A stretch of DNA of 64,000 nucleotides from Bacteroides sp. UBA7333 (GTDB lineage: Bacteria > Bacteroidota > Bacteroidia > Bacteroidales > Bacteroidaceae). The translations under genes were made by a program, and so were the position numbers. Shown piece by piece: positions 33,400 through 42,587 of the stretch (within the stretch, counting starts at the first letter, position 1; each line of letters opens with the position of its first letter). The DNA is taken from the NCBI GenBank assembly GCA_002471195.1, contig DKPN01000003.1:1-64000 (forward strand), written 5' to 3'. Below the pieces are notes generated by a model. That model ran no database searches. It worked only from the letters and a program-made list of their open reading frames with translations, and was not told where the DNA came from.

Positions 33400-36300
33400 A
33401 TGAAGATAAGGTTAAATAAAGTAACAAGAGATTTGAATGTAGGCATCTCGACGGTAGTCGAGTTCTTACAAAAGAAAGGATTTACCGTTGAGGCGAATCC
33501 TAATACTACAATTACGCAAGAGCAATTAGATATTCTGAAAAAAGAATTTAGTACAGACCACAACAATAAAAAAGAGTCTGAGAAGTTTATGCAAGAGCGT
33601 CAAAACAAAGACCGCAATAAAGCTTCTGTTGCTATTGATGGTTACGATAAAACCGAAACTGCAGAAAAGACAGAAAAAAAGAACGAAGAGATTAAAACTG
33701 TCGTTCCTGAAGATGCACGTCCTAAATTTAAACCTGTTGGCAAAATTGATTTAGATCAATTAAACCGTAAAAAAACATCGGGCGATAAACCTAAACATGA
33801 TGCGGAAGCTAAAGCTAAACCTCAACCAAAAGCTGAGGTAAAAGAGGTAGCTACACCAGTTGTTGAGGCTAAAAAAGAAGAACCTGCTGCTGTTCAACCA
33901 AAAGAAGATGTTAAACCCATTGTAGAAAAATCAGTTGAACCTGCTGCTCCTGTAGTTCAACCCGAAGTAGTGAAAGAAAAAGTAGTGAAAGAAGAGAAAA
34001 AGCCTCAAACTGAAATCAAACCAGAAGTAGTGACGCCGGTAGTAAAACAAGAAACTCCAGCCAACGAACCTGCTGTATCAACTGAATCGACCGACGCAGC
34101 CAATGCAGATGGTGTATACACCATTCGTAAACCTGAGTTCGTTTCGAAAATCAATGTCATAGGTCAAATCGACCTTGCTGCATTGAATCAATCTACTCGT
34201 CCTAAGAAAAAATCGAAGGAAGAGAAGCGTAAAGAACGCGAAGAGAAAGACAAAGTTCGCTCTGACCAACGCAAGCAAATGAAGGATGCTATCATCAAGG
34301 AAATTCGTAAAGATGATCCTAATAAACCTGCACATCATAGAGGTGGCGCAGCCGATAACGATCCTAATAAAAAGAAACGTAACCGCATTAATAAAGAAAA
34401 AGTTGATGTAAACAACGCTTCTAACTTTGCACGTCCTGCCGGAGCAAATCAAAATAATGGTGGCCCACGCCAAAACAACAATCAAGGAGGTGGCCCACGT
34501 CCTAACAATCATCCGGGTGGAGGTCAAAACCAAAACCGTGGACGCAACAACAACAATGCCGGCAATAATCGTTTCAAAAAACCGATTATCAAGCAAGAAG
34601 TGAGCGAAGAAGATGTAGCAAAACAAGTAAAGGAAACTTTGGCTCGTTTAACATCGAAAGGCAAAAACAAAACATCTAAATATCGTAAAGATAAACGCGA
34701 ATTGGCCTCTAACCGTATGCAAGAGTTAGAAAACAAAGAATTGGCCGAAAGCAAAGTGTTGAAACTGACTGAATTCGTTACGGCCAATGAGTTGGCAAAC
34801 ATGATGGATGTTTCTGTTAATCAAATTATCGCTACTTGTATGAGTATCGGTATGATGGTGTCAATCAACCAACGTTTAGATGCTGAAACTATCAATCTTG
34901 TGGCCGAAGAATTTGGTTACAAAACAGAATATGTAAGTGCTGATGTGGCACAAGCTATCGTCGAAGAAGAGGATGCTGAAGAGGATTTGAGACACCGCGC
35001 TCCTATCGTTACAGTAATGGGTCATGTCGACCACGGTAAAACATCGCTTCTTGACTATATCCGTAAAGCAAACGTTATTGCGGGTGAAGCAGGTGGTATC
35101 ACACAGCATATCGGTGCATATCACGTCACATTGGAAGATGGACGCGATATCACATTCTTAGATACTCCGGGTCATGAGGCCTTTACAGCGATGCGTGCTC
35201 GTGGTGCGAAAGTTACCGATATCGCTATCATTATTGTAGCTGCCGACGACAACGTAATGCCTCAAACAAAAGAGGCTATCAACCATGCAATGGCTGCCGG
35301 TGTACCGATTGTATTTGCTATCAATAAAGTTGATAAACCACACGCTAACCCCGAAAAGATTAAAGAAGAGCTTGCTCAAATGAATTATCTTGTTGAGGAG
35401 TGGGGTGGTAAATACCAATCTCAAGATATCTCTGCTAAACAAGGTACAGGGGTGAAAGAGTTGATGGAAAAAGTATTGCTCGAAGCCGAAATGCTTGACT
35501 TGAAAGCGAACCCAGATCGTAACGCAACTGGTTCTATCATCGAATCTACATTGGATAAAGGTCGTGGGTATGTAGCTACTGTACTTGTATCGAACGGTAC
35601 ATTGAAAGTGGGCGATATCGTATTGGCAGGTACTCACTACGGTCGTGTAAAAGCGATGTTCAACGAACGTAATCAACGTATCAAAGAAGCCGGACCTTCA
35701 GAACCTGCTTTGATCTTAGGATTGAATGGTGCTCCTGCAGCGGGTGATACATTCCACGTTGTAGCAACCGATCAAGAAGCTCGCGAAATCACCAATAAAC
35801 GTGAACAATTGCAACGCGAACAAGGTCTTCGTACTCAGAAATTGCTTACTCTTGATGAGGTGGGTCGTCGTATTGCATTGGGTAACTTCCAAGAGTTGAA
35901 TATCATCGTGAAGGGTGACGTAGATGGATCGGTAGAAGCGTTGAGCGACTCGTTGATCAAATTGTCTACTCCACAAATTCAAGTGAACGTAATCCATAAA
36001 GGTGTGGGTCAAATCTCTGAGTCTGACGTTTCGTTGGCTGCAGCTTCCGATGCTATTATCGTAGGATTCCAAGTACGTCCTTCGGGTGCTGCCGAAAGAA
36101 TGGCAGAGAAAGAGGGTGTTGATATTCGCAAATACTCTGTCATCTACGATGCTATCGAAGAGGTGAAAGCAGCAATGGAAGGTATGTTGGCACCAGTAGT
36201 GAAAGAGGTTGTAACATCTACAATCGAAGTTCGCGAAGTGTTCAATATTACAAAAGTTGGTTTGGTTGCAGGTGCCTTGGTACGTACTGGTAAAGCCAAG

Positions 36301-36501
36301 AGAAGCGACAAAGCGCGTTTAATTCGCGACGGTATCGTTATCTTCACAGGTGCAATCAATGCTTTGAAACGTTTCAAAGACGATGTTAAAGAGGTAGGAA
36401 CTAACTTTGAATGTGGTATCAGTTTATCTGGTTGCAACGACATCAAAGTAGGTGACATCATCGAGACATTCGAAGAAATTGAAGTAAAACAAACGCTGTA
36501 A
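33400..36501 (+). CDS. infB: Translation initiation factor IF-2
   Basis: GTPase that places initiator tRNA on the 30S subunit. The 1033-residue protein starts with IF2_N (RLNKVTRDLNVGISTVVEFLQKKG is split here: residues 3-26). A long, low-complexity linker follows, Lys/Glu/Pro-rich to about 260, then Asn/Gly/Arg-rich (GGPRQNNNQGGGPRPNNHPG) to about 390. The second IF2_N-like segment is near 440. The G domain starts near 541 with GHVDHGKT, then DTPGHEAF and NKVDK; beta-barrel domains II-IV follow. The long linker is typical of Bacteroidota IF-2. A large hairpin and the cvpA gene follow. Confidence 0.95.
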   Translation: MKIRLNKVTRDLNVGISTVVEFLQKKGFTVEANPNTTITQEQLDILKKEFSTDHNNKKESEKFMQERQNKDRNKASVAIDGYDKTETAEKTEKKNEEIKTVVPEDARPKFKPVGKIDLDQLNRKKTSGDKPKHDAEAKAKPQPKAEVKEVATPVVEAKKEEPAAVQPKEDVKPIVEKSVEPAAPVVQPEVVKEKVVKEEKKPQTEIKPEVVTPVVKQETPANEPAVSTESTDAANADGVYTIRKPEFVSKINVIGQIDLAALNQSTRPKKKSKEEKRKEREEKDKVRSDQRKQMKDAIIKEIRKDDPNKPAHHRGGAADNDPNKKKRNRINKEKVDVNNASNFARPAGANQNNGGPRQNNNQGGGPRPNNHPGGGQNQNRGRNNNNAGNNRFKKPIIKQEVSEEDVAKQVKETLARLTSKGKNKTSKYRKDKRELASNRMQELENKELAESKVLKLTEFVTANELANMMDVSVNQIIATCMSIGMMVSINQRLDAETINLVAEEFGYKTEYVSADVAQAIVEEEDAEEDLRHRAPIVTVMGHVDHGKTSLLDYIRKANVIAGEAGGITQHIGAYHVTLEDGRDITFLDTPGHEAFTAMRARGAKVTDIAIIIVAADDNVMPQTKEAINHAMAAGVPIVFAINKVDKPHANPEKIKEELAQMNYLVEEWGGKYQSQDISAKQGTGVKELMEKVLLEAEMLDLKANPDRNATGSIIESTLDKGRGYVATVLVSNGTLKVGDIVLAGTHYGRVKAMFNERNQRIKEAGPSEPALILGLNGAPAAGDTFHVVATDQEAREITNKREQLQREQGLRTQKLLTLDEVGRRIALGNFQELNIIVKGDVDGSVEALSDSLIKLSTPQIQVNVIHKGVGQISESDVSLAAASDAIIVGFQVRPSGAAERMAEKEGVDIRKYSVIYDAIEEVKAAMEGMLAPVVKEVVTSTIEVREVFNITKVGLVAGALVRTGKAKRSDKARLIRDGIVIFTGAINALKRFKDDVKEVGTNFECGISLSGCNDIKVGDIIETFEEIEVKQTL

Positions 36502-36535
36502 ATTTCTTAACTGCAGCGTCTGATTAAATAACTTG

Positions 36536-36588
36536 AGGTGGTAAAGTGGTAACGTTGTTAACACCTTACCACCTTATTTGCTTTTTTA
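36536..36588 (+). terminator. 18-bp hairpin and T-run between infB and cvpA
   Basis: AGGTGGTAAAGTGGTAAC (36536-36553), loop GTT, then GTTAACACCTTACCACCT (36557-36574) with two mismatches, followed by TATTTGCTTTTTT. It sits 35 bases past the infB stop and just before the cvpA ATG at 36591, so it may end the infB message or tune read-through into cvpA-suf. Confidence 0.7.
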
Positions 36589-36590
36589 AT

Positions 36591-37103
36591 ATGGCAGTAA
36601 TCGATATAATACTATTAGTGATATTGGGAGCCGGTGTAATAATGGGCTTTACCAAAGGATTTTTAAAACAATTGGCCTCTATACTGGGCTTAATTGTCGG
36701 ACTGTTTGCGGCAAAGGCTTTGTATGCTACAGTCGCTGTCAAAATCTCTCCTTTGGTCGATGGATCTATGTCGGCGGCACATATCATTTCGTTTATCGCT
36801 ATATGGATCATTGTTCCCCTTATATTCGTATTAATAGCATCGCTCATTACAAAAGCGATGGATGCGATCCATCTGGGGTGGATTAACCGCCTATTGGGAG
36901 CTATATTGGGAGGTTTAAAGTATCTTTTATTGGGAAGCATACTCATTGTGTTACTCGAATATATTGATCATGATAACCAACTGATTGATAAAACAAAGAA
37001 GGAAAATTCTGTGTTATATTATCCTATGCAGAAAGTGGCCGAACTATTTCTGCCTGCTGCAAAGAAAATAACGCAACAATATATAAATGAATTTCAAATT
37101 TAG
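36591..37103 (+). CDS. CvpA family membrane protein
   Basis: A 170-residue integral membrane protein with four membrane segments (about 4-24, 28-47, 65-87 and 99-122). It matches the CvpA/colicin V production family: IDIILLVILGAGVIMGFTKG at the start and LNRLLGAILGGLKYLLLGS-type segment near 98-117. An in-frame GTG at 36546 lies inside the preceding hairpin and is not the start. It ends 3 bases before sufB, so it is the first gene of the suf transcript. E. coli CvpA affects envelope homeostasis; the role here is unknown. Confidence 0.85.
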   Translation: MAVIDIILLVILGAGVIMGFTKGFLKQLASILGLIVGLFAAKALYATVAVKISPLVDGSMSAAHIISFIAIWIIVPLIFVLIASLITKAMDAIHLGWINRLLGAILGGLKYLLLGSILIVLLEYIDHDNQLIDKTKKENSVLYYPMQKVAELFLPAAKKITQQYINEFQI

Positions 37104-37106
37104 ATA

Positions 37107-38621
37107 ATGCAAAAAGAAGAATTCAATCATAAAGAAGTATCGTCTACTTTTAAGCAGCCTAAAGCAAATGATGCCAAAGCGTCGAATGAATTGGTGCGAA
37201 AAATAGCCGATGAAAAATATAAATATGGCTTTACCAGTGACATCCATACCGATATCATTGAAAAGGGCTTAAACGAAGATGTTATCCGATTGATATCTGC
37301 TAAAAAGGAAGAACCTGAATGGTTATTGGAGTTCCGATTGCAAGCATATCAATATTGGTTGACTCTCGAAATGCCTACATGGGCTCATCTACGTATCCCT
37401 GCTATCGACTATCAAGCCATTTCTTATTATGCCGATCCGACTAAAAAGAAAGATGGCCCTAAAAGTATGGATGAGGTAGACCCTGAGTTAATAAAAACGT
37501 TCGATAAGTTGGGGATTCCATTGGAAGAGCGTATGGCGTTAAGCGGTATTGCAGTCGATGCTGTATTAGACTCTGTATCGGTAAAAACCACTTTCAAAGA
37601 GACGCTAATGGAGAAAGGAATCATCTTCTGTTCATTCAGTGAAGCGGTAAAAGAACATCCCGATTTGGTAAAAAAATATATGGGATCGGTTGTGAGTTAT
37701 CGTGATAACTTCTTCGCTGCTCTTAATTCGGCTGTTTTCTCGGATGGCTCTTTTGTATATATTCCTAAAGGGGTGCGTTGTCCAATGGAGTTATCTACTT
37801 ACTTCCGTATCAATGCAGCCAATACAGGTCAGTTTGAACGTACATTGATTGTGGCCGATGATGACTCTTATGTTTCATATCTCGAAGGATGTACAGCTCC
37901 AATGCGTGATGAAAATCAGCTTCATGCTGCTATCGTAGAGATTATAGTTCACGACCGCGCAGAGGTAAAATACTCAACCGTACAAAACTGGTATCCGGGC
38001 GATGCTGAAGGTAAAGGTGGGGTATACAACTTTGTAACCAAACGTGGCAATTGTAAAGGAGTAGATAGCAAACTATCATGGACTCAGGTAGAAACCGGTT
38101 CGGCAATTACTTGGAAATATCCATCGTGTATTTTGACGGGCGATAACTCTACGGCAGAGTTCTATTCGGTTGCCGTGACCAACAATTATCAACAGGCCGA
38201 TACGGGTACTAAAATGATACATTTGGGTAAAAATACTCGCAGCACAATTGTAAGCAAAGGTATTTCGGCAGGAAAGAGCGAAAATTCTTATCGCGGATTG
38301 GTACGTGTAGCATCAAAAGCCGAAAACGCTCGTAACTATAGCCAATGCGACTCGCTACTGTTGGGCGATAAGTGTGGTGCACATACTTTCCCTTATATGG
38401 ATATTCGCAATGAAACGGCTCAAGTAGAACATGAAGCCACTACCAGTAAAATTAGCGAAGATCAAATATTCTACTGCAATCAACGTGGTATTCCTACCGA
38501 AGATGCCATTGGTTTGATCGTGAACGGTTATGCCAAAGAGGTATTAAATAAACTACCAATGGAGTTTGCTGTAGAAGCACAAAAACTACTTGCCGTATCT
38601 CTTGAAGGCAGTGTAGGATAA
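37107..38621 (+). CDS. sufB: Fe-S cluster assembly protein SufB
   Basis: Core scaffold subunit of the SufBCD complex, where Fe-S clusters are built from sulfur delivered by SufS. The 504-residue protein has the N-terminal SufB domain (KYKYGFTSDIHTDIIEKGL, residues about 32-50), the basic block YIPKGVRCPMELSTYFRIN and the C-terminal beta-helix with DNSTAEFYSVAVTNNYQQAD and CDSLLLGDKCGAHTFPY, whose Cys is the conserved sulfur acceptor, then EATTSKISEDQIFYCNQRGI. It leads sufC-sufD-sufS. Confidence 0.95.
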   Translation: MQKEEFNHKEVSSTFKQPKANDAKASNELVRKIADEKYKYGFTSDIHTDIIEKGLNEDVIRLISAKKEEPEWLLEFRLQAYQYWLTLEMPTWAHLRIPAIDYQAISYYADPTKKKDGPKSMDEVDPELIKTFDKLGIPLEERMALSGIAVDAVLDSVSVKTTFKETLMEKGIIFCSFSEAVKEHPDLVKKYMGSVVSYRDNFFAALNSAVFSDGSFVYIPKGVRCPMELSTYFRINAANTGQFERTLIVADDDSYVSYLEGCTAPMRDENQLHAAIVEIIVHDRAEVKYSTVQNWYPGDAEGKGGVYNFVTKRGNCKGVDSKLSWTQVETGSAITWKYPSCILTGDNSTAEFYSVAVTNNYQQADTGTKMIHLGKNTRSTIVSKGISAGKSENSYRGLVRVASKAENARNYSQCDSLLLGDKCGAHTFPYMDIRNETAQVEHEATTSKISEDQIFYCNQRGIPTEDAIGLIVNGYAKEVLNKLPMEFAVEAQKLLAVSLEGSVG

Positions 38622-38652
38622 CTATTTAATGACGAAAAAAAGAAAAAACAAT

Positions 38653-39420
38653 ATGGAAATTAAACCAATGTTAGAGATAAAAGATCTTCATGCCAATATC
38701 AATGGTAAGGAGATATTGAAAGGTATCAACTTGACTGTAAATCCTGGAGAAGTACATGCTATCATGGGTCCTAATGGCTCAGGAAAGAGTACTTTATCTT
38801 CTGTTTTGGTGGGAAATCCTGCTTTCGAAGTAACAAAGGGATCGGTAACATTCCGTGGCAAAAACCTGTTGGAACTATCTCCGGAAGATCGTAGCCACGA
38901 AGGATTGTTCCTAAGCTTTCAATATCCGGTAGAAATTCCTGGTGTAAGCATGGTAAACTTTATGCGTGCTGCTGTAAATGAGCAACGCAAATATAAAGGA
39001 CTTCAAGCATTAACAGCAAGCGAATTCTTAAAGTTGATGCGCGAGAAACGTGAGATTGTAGAATTGGATAATAAGTTGGCCAACCGTTCGGTGAATGAAG
39101 GTTTCTCGGGTGGTGAAAAGAAACGCAACGAGATCTTCCAAATGGCTATGTTAGAGCCTACTTTGAGCATTCTTGACGAAACTGACTCTGGCTTGGATAT
39201 TGATGCTTTGAGAGTGGTTGCCGAAGGTGTAAATAAGCTTAAAACACCTGATAATAGCTGTATTGTAATCACTCACTATCAACGTTTGCTCGATTATATT
39301 AAGCCCGATATCATTCATGTTCTTTACAAAGGCCGCATTGTAAAAACTGCCGGCCCTGAATTGGCTCTTGAATTAGAGGAAAAAGGATACGACTGGATTA
39401 AAAAAGAGTTGGGCGAATAA
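38653..39420 (+). CDS. sufC: Fe-S cluster assembly ATPase SufC
   Basis: ABC-type ATPase of the SufBC2D complex. From the ATG at 38653 it has 255 residues (MEIKPMLEIKDLHANING). The in-frame ATG at 38629 would add a Lys/Arg-rich octapeptide, and the ATG at 38668 would also fit the family. Walker A is MGPNGSGKSTLSS, the signature is FSGGEKKRNEIFQ and Walker B is LSILDETDSGLDID, with the SufC-specific DETDSGLDIDAL. Starts 31 bases after the sufB stop. Confidence 0.94.
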   Translation: MEIKPMLEIKDLHANINGKEILKGINLTVNPGEVHAIMGPNGSGKSTLSSVLVGNPAFEVTKGSVTFRGKNLLELSPEDRSHEGLFLSFQYPVEIPGVSMVNFMRAAVNEQRKYKGLQALTASEFLKLMREKREIVELDNKLANRSVNEGFSGGEKKRNEIFQMAMLEPTLSILDETDSGLDIDALRVVAEGVNKLKTPDNSCIVITHYQRLLDYIKPDIIHVLYKGRIVKTAGPELALELEEKGYDWIKKELGE

Positions 39421-39538
39421 TAAGGTATCTTTAGTTTCGATAACATGTGCGAGTTGTAACTATGTAGTGTTCGACAAATATCGAATAAAACAACGCAACA
39501 CATGCTAACGTGCTAAATCATCAGTAATAAAGAATTTT

Positions 39539-40882
39539 ATGAGTGTAGAACAACAATATATCGATCTTTATCAGCAATATACTGAAATGATAAACAAACA
39601 TTCTTCGCCTATTTTAAATAATAAGCGTGCGGATGCTTTCAATCATTTCTGTTCGTTGGGATTCCCAACGAAGAAGCTCGAAGATTATAAATATACAGAT
39701 GTAAGCAAGTTTTTTGCTCCCGATTACGGCTTAAATATCAATCGTCTTGGCATTCCGGTCAATCCTTATGAGGTATTTAAGTGCGATGTACCCAATATGA
39801 GTACATCATTGTTCTTTGTGGTGAACGATGTGTTTTATAACAAAGAGCTACCTAAACCCAACCTTCCGGAAGGTGTTGTTGTATCGAGTTTAAAAGATGC
39901 CGCTGTGCAATATCCCGATTTAGTTGAAACGTATTATGCTAAATTGGCCGATTGCTCGAAAGATGGCATCACTGCCTTTAATACAACGTTTGCTCAAGAT
40001 GGAGTGTTTGTTTATGTGTCTAAGAATGTAGTGTTAGATCGTCCTATCCAACTTGTCAATATCCTTCGAAGCGATGTAGATACGATGTCAAATCGTCGGA
40101 TACTGATTGTTCTTGAAGATGGCGCAGAAGCTAAAATGCTGGTTTGCGATCATGCAATGGATGAAGTCAGCTTTTTATCGACTCAAGTGGTCGAAGTATT
40201 TGTTGGCAATAATGCTACCTTCGATCTGTATGAACTAGAAGAAACCCACACCAAAAGTGTTCGTGTCAGCAATATGTATGTTGAACAGAAGGCCAACAGC
40301 AATGTTTTGCTCAATGGAATGACTCTACACAATGGTGTAACCCGCAATATGACCAAAGTGTCGTTGGTGGGCGAAGGTGCCGAAATTAACCTTTGTGGGA
40401 TGGCCATTGCCGATAAAACTCAACAAGTAGACAATCACACTACTATTGATCATATGGTGCCCCATTGCAATAGCAACGAACTTTTCAAATATGTACTCGA
40501 TGATTCGGCTATCGGTGCTTTTACAGGTATGGTACTTGTTCAGCCCGATGCACAACACACCGCTTCACAAATGACCAATCGTAACCTATTGGCCACACGT
40601 GAATCTCGTATGTATACACAACCTCAATTAGAGATTTATGCCGATGATGTGAAATGTTCGCATGGTGCTACAGTAGGTCAGTTAGACGAAAAAGCACTGT
40701 TCTATATGCGTGCTCGTGGTATTGCCGAAAGAGAGGCACGTTTACTACTTATGTTTGCATTTGTAAACGAAGTAATAGACAAGATACGTATGGAGCCTTT
40801 AAAAGATCGTTTACATATATTGGTAGAGAAACGTTTCCGCGGCGAACTAAACAAGTGCCAAGGTTGTGCTCTCTGTAAATAA
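39539..40882 (+). CDS. sufD: Fe-S cluster assembly protein SufD
   Basis: SufB-like subunit of the SufBC2D scaffold. The 447-residue protein has the N-terminal SufD helical part with SLGFPTKKLEDYKYTDVSKF (residues about 37-56). The beta-helix core follows, then the C-terminal SufBD block with YADDVKCSHGATVGQLDEKALFYMRARGI, where the conserved His lies. It ends with an unusual three-Cys motif, KCQGCALCK (Cys 440, 443, 446). A 118-base gap with possible RNA structure separates it from sufC. Confidence 0.92.
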   Translation: MSVEQQYIDLYQQYTEMINKHSSPILNNKRADAFNHFCSLGFPTKKLEDYKYTDVSKFFAPDYGLNINRLGIPVNPYEVFKCDVPNMSTSLFFVVNDVFYNKELPKPNLPEGVVVSSLKDAAVQYPDLVETYYAKLADCSKDGITAFNTTFAQDGVFVYVSKNVVLDRPIQLVNILRSDVDTMSNRRILIVLEDGAEAKMLVCDHAMDEVSFLSTQVVEVFVGNNATFDLYELEETHTKSVRVSNMYVEQKANSNVLLNGMTLHNGVTRNMTKVSLVGEGAEINLCGMAIADKTQQVDNHTTIDHMVPHCNSNELFKYVLDDSAIGAFTGMVLVQPDAQHTASQMTNRNLLATRESRMYTQPQLEIYADDVKCSHGATVGQLDEKALFYMRARGIAEREARLLLMFAFVNEVIDKIRMEPLKDRLHILVEKRFRGELNKCQGCALCK

Positions 40883-40894
40883 ACCCCTATAATT

Positions 40895-42109
40895 ATGTTT
40901 GATGTAAATGTCATTCGTAAAGATTTTCCAATACTCGATCGTACAGTATATGGAAAACCTTTGATATACTTAGACAATGGCGCTACCACACAAAAACCAC
41001 GTATGGTAGTCGAAGCTATTACCGATGAATATTATTCGGTCAATGCCAATGTGCATCGTGGTGTACACTATTTATCGCAACAAGCTACCGAGTTGCACGA
41101 AGGCTCTCGCGAAACTGTACGTCGATATATCAATGCCAAAAACGTAAATGAGATTATATTTACGCGTGGCACCACCGAAGGCCTTAACCTATTGGTAGCC
41201 ACATATGGCGAAGAGTTTATGAACGAAGGAGATGAAGTGATTATCTCTGTTATGGAGCATCACAGCAATATTGTGCCTTGGCAAATACTCGCTGCACGCA
41301 AAGGCATTACCATCAAAGTTGTTCCTATGAACGATAAAGGTGAGCTATTACTCGATGAATACGAAAAGCTATTTACTGAGCGTACTAAGATGGTAAGTAT
41401 TATGCAAGTCTCAAATGTATTGGGTACCATCAATCCTATCAAGGAAATGATTGCCACAGCCCATAAATATGGTGTACCTTTTATGGTCGATGCTGCGCAG
41501 TCAATTCCACACATGAAAGTGGATGTTCAAGATCTTGATGCCGATTTTATTGTTTTCTCAGCGCATAAAGTATATGGCCCAACGGGCATTGGAGTGGTGT
41601 ACGGAAAAGAAGAGTGGTTAGATCGTCTTCCACCTTATCAAGGTGGTGGGGAGATGATAAAGCATGTATCCTTCGAAAAAACGACCTTCAATGACTTGCC
41701 CTTCAAGTTCGAAGCCGGTACGCCCGATTATATTGGTACTACTGCTTTTGCTAAAGCGCTCGAATATGTGAACAATGTAGGCATTGGTAATATAGCTGCA
41801 CACGAACATTTCCTGACCGAGTATGCAACACAAAAAATGAAAGAGATTCCTGGGATGAGAATTTTTGGAGAAGCTCCACAAAAAGGCGGAGTTATATCAT
41901 TTTTGGTTGGCGATATTCATCATTTCGATATGGGAACACTACTCGATCGTTTAGGCATTGCTGTTCGTACCGGTCATCATTGCGCACAACCATTGATGCA
42001 ACGTTTGGGTATTGAAGGTACGGTTCGCGCATCATTCGGGATGTATAACACCCGCGAAGAGGTTGATGCTTTAGTAGAAGGCATCAAGCGTGTCAGTCAG
42101 ATGTTTTAG
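40895..42109 (+). CDS. sufS: Cysteine desulfurase SufS
   Basis: PLP enzyme that takes sulfur from cysteine for the SUF system. The 404-residue protein has the PLP Lys 225 (FIVFSAHKVYGPTGIG), His in EHHSNIVPW (121-123), and the catalytic Cys 363 in RTGHHCAQPLM. The short loop around the Cys is the group II (SufS) form. It normally needs SufE or SufU for sulfur relay, and neither is next to it here. Starts 12 bases after sufD. A perfect terminator follows. Confidence 0.95.
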   Translation: MFDVNVIRKDFPILDRTVYGKPLIYLDNGATTQKPRMVVEAITDEYYSVNANVHRGVHYLSQQATELHEGSRETVRRYINAKNVNEIIFTRGTTEGLNLLVATYGEEFMNEGDEVIISVMEHHSNIVPWQILAARKGITIKVVPMNDKGELLLDEYEKLFTERTKMVSIMQVSNVLGTINPIKEMIATAHKYGVPFMVDAAQSIPHMKVDVQDLDADFIVFSAHKVYGPTGIGVVYGKEEWLDRLPPYQGGGEMIKHVSFEKTTFNDLPFKFEAGTPDYIGTTAFAKALEYVNNVGIGNIAAHEHFLTEYATQKMKEIPGMRIFGEAPQKGGVISFLVGDIHHFDMGTLLDRLGIAVRTGHHCAQPLMQRLGIEGTVRASFGMYNTREEVDALVEGIKRVSQMF

Positions 42110-42135
42110 AGTAGATACATACACCTTTTTATATA

Positions 42136-42174
42136 AAAACCGTTTTAACTTCATGATGTAGTTAAAACGGTTTT
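42136..42174. terminator. Bidirectional terminator between sufS and the anti-sigma gene
   Basis: AAAACCGTTTTAACT (42136-42150) pairs perfectly with AGTTAAAACGGTTTT (42160-42174), loop 9 bases, with A-run and T-run flanks that let it work on both strands for the convergent genes. Confidence 0.85.
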
Positions 42175-42206
42175 CTTCGTTATATAGTTATGGCTGCAAA
42201 TTGTAG

Positions 42207-42587
42207 CTAATCGGCAATAGTATCATGAATGAATATTTCTAAGCTATCCTGATTAATTGAGTCTATCAAATGATACTCTGGGGTTGATTTAGGCAAATGT
42301 ATTTTGGGATTTCTAGAATCAATAATGAAATATGCGCTAATAAGAAGCACAATAATAACAGCTGCCACAGAACTCGAAACCTTAAAAAAAAACGACTTTC
42401 TATTATTTGAATCTTTGATGTTATTCAATGACCTTAATCGCTTCACTCTGTTTCTGCACATTTTGCAATGCATCAGGTGATATTGGAAAACACTTTCCTT
42501 ATCTCTCGTCATTTCATTGTATATATAACAATGTAAGTCGGCTTTCTTATATCTACAATCTTTATTCATATTGCACTGATTAAACAT
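42207..42587 (-). CDS. Zinc-type anti-sigma factor candidate
   Basis: A 126-residue single-pass membrane protein. The cytoplasmic N-terminal part has a zinc-finger-like anti-sigma motif, YHLMHCKMC (Hx3Cx2C), with an upstream Cys in DLHCYIYNEM. A membrane segment lies at about 70-88 (VSSSVAAVIIVLLISAYFII), followed by a short acidic periplasmic tail. Its ATG overlaps the stop of the sigma-like gene by 8 bases, so translation is coupled. The zf-HC2 plus single membrane segment next to a sigma factor is the standard anti-sigma arrangement; binding is inferred. Confidence 0.72.
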   Translation of the reverse strand: MFNQCNMNKDCRYKKADLHCYIYNEMTRDKESVFQYHLMHCKMCRNRVKRLRSLNNIKDSNNRKSFFFKVSSSVAAVIIVLLISAYFIIDSRNPKIHLPKSTPEYHLIDSINQDSLEIFIHDTIAD

